A stretch of 64,000 bases of DNA. Origin: Sabellastarte sp. h YS-2021 (lineage: Eukaryota; Annelida; Polychaeta; Sabellida; Sabellidae). Positions within the stretch are counted from its first letter, which is position 1. Every line of letters begins with the position of its first letter. Location: positions 58,271,816 to 58,335,815 of the forward strand of contig OZ024938.1 in the NCBI GenBank assembly GCA_964017235.1, written 5' to 3'. The translations under genes and the position numbers were made by a program. Below are positions 25,301-31,300 of the stretch, piece after piece. Below the pieces are notes generated by a model. It worked only from the letters and a program-made list of their open reading frames with translations, did no database searches and was not told where the DNA came from.

Positions 25301-28300
25301 ATGCACAGCCTCCTGTCATTGGTTCACACAGGGAGACTGGAATGTGTGTCTGTATGTAGAGTAAGAAATCTAAAATTCGCCAGGAATCTAAAATTCGCCA
25401 CCTCTAAAACCTTAGTTAATTTTATGAAGAAAATGATGTTTTTGTCTAAAAATTGGTATTTTTCAGTTCAAAAAGACTTAATTTACTATACATTCAACAA
25501 ATCTCACCACAATTCATTTACTTTATTAGTATTTTCACATGTGGCGAATTTCAGATAGGTGGCGAATTTTAGATTTCTTACTCTATGCATGTGTGGTTGT
25601 GCTTTGTTGGAAAAAGTGCCAATTTTGATTAAAAAAATCTATGCATCTTGGCAGAAATATATCATTCACTAAGTTATAACCTTGTCAGACAGTGGCGAAT
25701 TTTAATGCCAAATATTCGCAAATATCAACGTTCTTTCCTGTTCCCTTTCCATTTATAAAAGTCATTGCCTGGGAGCCTTTTTGTATGATCTTACTTGACC
25801 TTCAGCCAAAATTAGGGTAGCCCAATGTACACATATTTATAACTTGCTTATTTTTGGCCCCAGATTTTATGGAAAGGAAACATTTTGTCTGGTTTCCTTT
25901 TGGCCAGTATCTGTTTGTCATTTGCTTTTTTTTATCCATCCCTCATTGCTTACAACATAACATATGGCTAGGTTCTCCTTTTGAACTGCCAACATAGTTT
26001 TATAGAAATTTTCAAAAGACAGTGAAAATCCCAATTCTTTGTAATACAAATTATATGTATTACTTAAAGCTAAGGATGTTAAGAAGTTTGATGCCTCAAC
26101 TTTGCCTTTACTGAAAAGCCTGATTAAGCTCTGGTCACTCTCTATTGTATCTCTTCAACACACGGACTCTGTTCCTTTTATACTACTTTATGCAATTTCT
26201 ACCAACCCACAACCTACTAAACCATTGGGATTAGTCCTATAATCACTGGACCCACAGCCCAGACCCTCAGGTTCTGGGTTCCAGCATAATCTGGTTTTCC
26301 AGAAATTGCAGGGTCCTGCTAGATTTTGGGAATCAGCATATCCCAGATAAGACACAGTTATTGGCTCATTTACATACAAGCTTGGAAACAACACTTAAAA
26401 GTTACTTATGCAAGTTGAACCAATAACAGTATCTCCCTGATTAAAATCTCTTCCTTGCCCGTGTATTATATTAGCTTAAAACAATATTTGCTAAAAGCTT
26501 TATGCTCCTTGGGACCTGAGGACACAAATGTTTCTTTATACAAGATTTATATTGTTTACAATTTTTTTCAGCCAAGAGGCTGAAGAACCGTGAAGAGCTG
26601 GGTCGTGTGGATGAATGCCACCGGATTTACACAGAGAAGGAGAAACTGAGCGTCTGCCTTCATCACTGCGTGCGACTGCCTCCCTACCATAATGGCAGCT
26701 CATTTAGTGGACAGAGTCACAAGGACACTAAGGCTAAGGTATGCAGAAGAATATACAAACAAGGGTGGGGTTAGTAGCAGCTCTTCCATTTTGGTATGCC
26801 ATTGTGAAACCGTCTTAATTCTTGGATACCAAAATAGTGCATTCTAGCATATCCCCAAATAATTAGGGCTAGGAAGTGAAGTTAATGAAAACACAGTATA
26901 GTAGTTCTTCCCATAAAAATTGCTATAGAAGTGTGAAGATCTACAAATATGAGATAAAAGTTTATAATGTTCTCTAGATATGGGGTTTGTTTATGATATT
27001 TTGTGTTTTCCAACAATTATATGTGCTGACATTCGAGGTGCCAGTTATAAAGTGTTGTCAAAGCATTCGAGTGAAATGGTGTCATTTCCAGAGACACTGT
27101 TGTTTTAAGGTACTAGTCCTGTGTAATCGTATTGTGTGTACCTGAAGCGGTGTTACAAAAGATGAACATTTGATTGGCAAGGGAACAAGGATACCATGGC
27201 TTAGGTGAGGACTAATGGGTATCAATATTGTGTAATGCTAAGACTCAAGAGCTAAAGATATAAGGACACAGCTGTTGAAGAGGACCAGTGTATGAATTGT
27301 CCTGGAAGGCTCTCCAGTGCTATAAAGGACCTGCAAAAGTTGCCAGTCCGTATTTCAATGTAGATTATATCGATATGGAGTTACAAAATTGACCAAGTTG
27401 CAAGTGCTAAAGAATAAATGTTTTTTTTTTGGTATATTCAGTAATGGCATAAATGTATAAAGTAACAATCTCATCAATTTTTTGGTGATTAAAATATATG
27501 GACCGTTTTCTTAAGTTACAGGACATCCGGACCAACTTGTAACTCTAGAAAGATGCAGATCCCTGATAATAATTACTAGTCATAGACAAGGGGGTAGGTG
27601 TTAATTTTGTACACTGACCAGGTTATTCAGTCTTTTGTACAAAAGAGAAAAAAAGATACTTTGTACTACTAAGTTATATTGCTAGAGCTAAGCTAAGCAA
27701 CAAAGAGTAGTAGTCAGTTGTTCTGCTGAGATACTGGAGCTTGGTTAAAGAGGAACAAGTATAAATACTGTGTACTGCTTACATACTACAGTAAGATTAA
27801 AGAGAAGCCATAAAAGTACTGTGTACAGTTGAGATACTAAGCTAAGGCAAACCAAAAACAATTACAAATACTGTGTAGTCTTGAGACGCTAGAGCTAAAA
27901 TGAAGGATATAAAGTTAAAAATACTACATATATTTGTGTGATGCTACAGTTAAGATCAAGATTATAGTTGAGATACTTATGCTAAAAGGTACAATAGCTT
28001 TAGGAGAAATGGTAATAAATACTGAAAATAAGCTGCAAAAAACGTTTTGCAATGATGTGTTCCAAGTATATCAACAACATAGATGGATAACTTGCAAAAC
28101 ACAATAAAAAACAAAGGTAATGATTTGTGTTGAATTTACTGATTGAAATGTCAAAGCACTTGCTTAACTGAAATGTCAAACTGCACATATGTATCAGAAT
28201 CACTAGAAAAACAATACATGACAAAACACCTTGTGGTAAAATTCTGCTCTCAGAACATATACATGTAACTGGAAGTCACAAATATAAAACCAGATGTTAG

Positions 28301-31300
28301 TGACATCAGAAATCAGGCGATGCTCATCACTAAGGAAACTTATGGTTACAGAGGCTTATTGCTATAATAATGTGGAGACATTCTTTTGATTCAAAATACC
28401 AGACATCGCACTGGCCACAGGCCTTGACGTCCAGCCCTGCTGGCCCAGTGGTCAACAAGATTGGCATATATTCACTGTGTTGTCATTTCTGTGGTTCTGG
28501 TTTTGAACCCAGGCCATGGTAATATGTGGGATGAATTGAAAGCCTGTCCTGATGTGATATCTGCTGTTGACAAGTATGTTAAACCCTAGCTTTGACCAGT
28601 GGCACACGGTGGTAGAGTGGTAACACTCTCGCCTCACACCTCTGAGGCCGGGGTTCGGTTCCCGGCACGGCTTCAAGTGGGAAAACTGGTAGTTGCTTGC
28701 TGTTGGTCGGCATTTTACAGTACAAGACCCTGACGAACTGTATGTACTGGTTTCCTCTGCCCTTCCAACTACCCGTCGTGATATGACCTGTACAGTGTTG
28801 AAAGCGATGTAAAACCCCAAATAAATAAATTGACCATTGACACAACAATATACATGTACCTATATATGTGGTGTAGCTTTCTCAGTTCTCATCTGATCAC
28901 TGAAGTTAAACAGCACTGGGCTTGGTTAGATGGGGGTGACTGGCCAAGTTCCTGGCCAAGTATGGATAGATACATAGTTACATTGGATGATCATTGGGTC
29001 CTATCCCCAGTGGCAGGCTGAAGAACTTCAGGGGCATTGATAAATGGTCATCCCTGAGCCTCTGTCTTTCAATTAGGGAATGTCAGTCACTAGAGCTTGG
29101 GCTGTATCTGTGCTTTCGGGATGGGCCAATGGCACTTTGAGTCCTTTTCTACAAGGAGATATTGCGCAGAGTATAAATATACAATACAATACTGAACAAG
29201 GTAGCAGTGTGTAGTACATGCAACATACAAGTAGAACAAGTGTAATGCAGTCATCGGTCTAAAGACCAAGCTGATTTTAAACACCAGAGTGCTGCTACAA
29301 CTGATCGCGTTGAACCAGGAAAAAATGCTTGATTTGTCCAGCAACCTTCTCCCATTCACCCATGATTCTTAAAATTCACTCGGGGAAAGCAGGGAAAATT
29401 AATGGGCAGACTTTGAAAAACAAATAGCCTTTTTGCAGTTTTAGGGCAAGATGATTTGGTCCCAGTTTTAGGGAAAGATTTTGTCGTCTCATGAAATATA
29501 AAGACAAGATAGGTTGTAGGCACTCACAGGATTGGACATGAGTGTTTGTGAAAAAATATTGCTCACTCAGAAAATAATTTTTAAGCATGCTGAATATTTT
29601 AAATGTGCATATACAATCACTGTGATTATTCTCCTAACCTTCACAAGTGTCAAGATAGGTTGCATGATCAAAAACATTGTGTTCCTGACTTTATAATCAT
29701 AGGAGGGACTCGGAGATGTAGTGGGTAACACAGTCACCTCCCACGTCTAAGGCTTACTGTTCACACCCTGGACCTGACCATGTGTGCAAAATGTTGACGG
29801 TTACTTACCGATGTTCGGCAGTTTATAGTGCAGAATCTTGCCCAACTAGTATGTACTGGTAACTGGTTTCCTGTGCAGCAGTGTTTTTTTCCCCAAATCT
29901 ATTGTTCTTAACTTAATACATGTACTTATGTCCTTATCAATCTTTCAGGGTGAGGAGATGAGGTATTTACTCTGCCCAGCCGCCATGACAGTAGGACTTG
30001 TGAAAAAGTTTATCCGCCTAAAGTTTGAATTGGATCCAAAATATAAGGTAAAAAAACCATAGATTGTCTATGTGGTATGAATAACAGTTTGATCCGTTGG
30101 TTGTCAGTTGACAAAAATGGGCCAATGTGTTAATATATAACAGAGGCTAAAATGAAAGTAGTTTACGAAGGAAATTAAACTAAGCTTTAACACAAAAACA
30201 AAACTTGATACTAGGCTGATTTTTAAATCTTTACTGAACAGAGAGCCATCATAGTCTTGGAATTTTAGGCTGATGTAAGTTCAGCAGCCTGTCTCCTCTG
30301 AAGTCGATTTGTTGTTATTGTTTCCAGTGGAGATTTCTAGAGGATACTTTGGATTTCATTTATGTCTGGGGCTCAATGCAACTTTGGGGAACTTGCGGAG
30401 ACCATAGCACAAAGAATAGAGGAGAAGGGAAATAGCACAAACAAATTGTTAAAGTTTATTCTGAATGGCATTGGCTGGCAAACAGTAAACAATGTCTCAG
30501 ATCCCTTTGCCAGTGTTCTTTTTTAAAACAAAAATATAATGTTCCCGACTTGATCATGTAGATGGTGCACACGCAAATGCCCCTCATCAACCAGAACCAT
30601 AAGTTGATACAAACACTCTTCATTGGCCTATAGAATATAATAGGTATATCATGTGCCACAGTATGAAAAATTCACCAGCGATGAAGCTCCCTCCTATATC
30701 CTTGATTCGTGGGAAATATCTGTATACATTTATGATGAATGGGATTACATTGGATCACTGATATCTCCTGAGGTGAACTTCTCATAAACTTTTATTATTT
30801 TGTCTTACATTTTAAAGGTGACCCCCAGGTGCAAATTTCACAGATTGAAATTAGATTGCTCTTTCTTGCATAAAAAGTGAAACTAATCCAGCTTGTCATA
30901 TTTCAGATATTGCATGATACACTGATTTCTATTTGTACTACAGGTGGAAGTATTTCACTCTGATGAGAGCCTGAAAGATGACTACACACTCATGGATGTG
31001 GCCCACATTTATGCATGGAGAATGGTAAGATCTCTTTTGAACTTTTGAGTCCCTTTCAACTGTTTCTGCAGCTGTTCTACTTTTGTGACTTGTCATAATA
31101 CCCTAGCCAATGTTAAGTTTGGGGTGCTGTCTCAGATGATCCCGTTATTTTAAGGGTTGGGAAAACTGACAAACCAATTGTGAATTGTTCTGACTAAGGT
31201 CACTCTTTACCTCTCTGGTAAAGTTTTAATTTTTCCAGTAGAGCAGATAGGATAGGTTGTAGGATGTAAAAAAAATCATAACACTGTAACGATGAGTCAT

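Larger units (their letters stand above)
20457..26571 (+). other. Intron 5 of the PCGF gene (6.1 kb)
   Basis: It contains a palindrome-rich repeat at about 22160-22325 and a MITE with long terminal inverted repeats (25357-25585). Elsewhere it is AT-rich with nothing recognised. Confidence 0.85.
26739..29948 (+). other. Intron 6 of the PCGF gene (3.2 kb)
   Basis: It holds a degenerate ~55-bp tandem array (about 27200-27990), three different SINEs in a row (28422-29180) and a fourth SINE copy (29705-29880). Confidence 0.85.

Noticed and set aside
28599-28680. Functional tRNA gene
   Set aside because: A and B boxes are present, but the sequence runs into a conserved SINE body shared with other copies and does not close into a full tRNA cloverleaf.
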